Source of the DNA: Trinickia dabaoshanensis
GTDB lineage: Bacteria > Pseudomonadota > Gammaproteobacteria > Burkholderiales > Burkholderiaceae
Assembly: GCF_002879885.1 (NCBI RefSeq)
Contig: NZ_PNYA01000042.1
Coordinates: 1 to 63,582 of the forward strand
DNA length: 63,582 nucleotides
Direction: 5' to 3'
A model generated the notes under the pieces. The model did not search any database. It was not told the DNA's origin and saw only the letters and a program-made list of their open reading frames with translations. Of the stretch, positions 63,285-63,582 are shown one piece after another (position 1 is the first letter of the stretch; each line of letters starts with the position of its first letter). A program made the position numbers and the translations under genes.

Positions 63285-63582
63285 TTATTGCGCGCGCTGA
63301 CCGGTCTCGGTGACTCGAAGAACGCGATTGCCCGTGTACATCAGGCCGCTCAAATTGACGTCCGCCGCCGACAAAGAGGAGAAAAGCGCTTTCACCGCGT
63401 AGCGGAAATCGCCGGCGAACGAGGCGCTCACGGTGACCGGCACGTCGACGGACGCATCCCACACCAACTGCCAACCGGCTTGCACTGCCCATTTCGCTAG
63501 GGCATGCCGTAACGTCCCGTCGGAGGGCGAAACCGTCCAGTTCTGCTCGCCGCTCGGGGTACTGGCGGGGGCACTCGCGGGG
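63285..63582 (-). CDS. pilL: C-terminal part of PilL/TcpQ-like protein (5' end outside window)
   Basis: The frame is open to the right window edge, so only ~98 residues are seen. The sequence WTVSPSDGTLRHALAKWAVQ followed by AGWQLVWDASVDVPVTVSAS and FRYAVKALFSSLS is the TcpQ/PilL C-terminal domain (Pfam 10671), which helps the secretin reach the outer membrane. It lies 17 bases upstream of pilN, the R64 gene order. Confidence 0.8.
   Translation of the reverse strand, partial: PASAPASTPSGEQNWTVSPSDGTLRHALAKWAVQAGWQLVWDASVDVPVTVSASFAGDFRYAVKALFSSLSAADVNLSGLMYTGNRVLRVTETGQRAQ

Overview
The window looks like a chromosomal segment of a high-GC betaproteobacterium of the Burkholderiaceae (Paraburkholderia/Trinickia/Burkholderia-like). 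The clues are GC-rich coding with strong third-position bias, the DUF3348-DUF802-OmpA-DUF2894 operon, a periplasmic 3-hydroxybutyrate oligomer hydrolase, a levansucrase gene, and housekeeping genes (polB, argG, an aroG-type gene) next to accessory islands. The genus is inferred from family knowledge, not proven.

Bases 1-10.1 kb: the tail of an ATPase gene cut by the window edge, a RelE/HigB-HigA-type toxin-antitoxin pair, DNA polymerase II (polB), a glyoxalase-fold protein, methylmalonate-semialdehyde dehydrogenase (mmsA), a LysR regulator convergent with an MFS exporter, and a HEPN/MNT module whose HEPN gene is frameshifted. Bases 10.1-14.8 kb: a levan locus with exo-levanase (sacC type), levansucrase (sacB type) and a divergent LacI-family regulator. 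Both promoters of the locus appear to be built into one 19-bp inverted repeat that also carries two operators. Bases 14.8-33.4 kb: a class A penicillin-binding protein, a four-gene envelope operon containing a MotA/MotB-like pair, a MerR/TipA regulator with its 19-bp-spacer promoter, a hydroxyaspartate/threonine dehydratase-like enzyme, a CNB-domain flavoprotein, argG, DAHP synthase, a SYLF lipoprotein, a YkgJ-type protein and a 3HB-oligomer hydrolase.

Bases 33.5-63.6 kb form one large accessory island: a type IVB (IncI/Dot-Icm-like) secretion system joined to an R64-type thin pilus. The forward arm (33.9-49.9 kb) encodes DotM/TrbA, a TrbB-like thiol-disulfide protein and the DotL/TrbC coupling ATPase in the same order as in IncI plasmids, then a bactofilin, several small membrane or secreted proteins and a putative effector block. 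The reverse arm (63.6-50.0 kb) runs pilL(end)-pilN-pilO-pilP-pilQ-pilR-pilS-PilT-like ATPase-pilV-GGDEF/EAL enzyme-lytic transglycosylase-dotB-icmT. Three promoters in the forward arm share an unreported-looking operator, CGTAT-N10-ATACG.

The most interesting new signal is in the effector block. A GHSLGG lipase-like protein and a glycine-rich LysM protein are unrelated over most of their length but end in the same roughly 45-residue motif (I-W/Y-GLD...GNI...AE-R/Q-WL...G). This suggests a C-terminal type IVB export tag on a pair of antibacterial effectors, with a small polytopic membrane protein between them as an immunity candidate. Bacterial killing by a type IVB system is known from Pseudomonas putida; whether this island does the same is inference. 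No integrase, tRNA, CRISPR array, insertion sequence or rRNA was recognised in the window.
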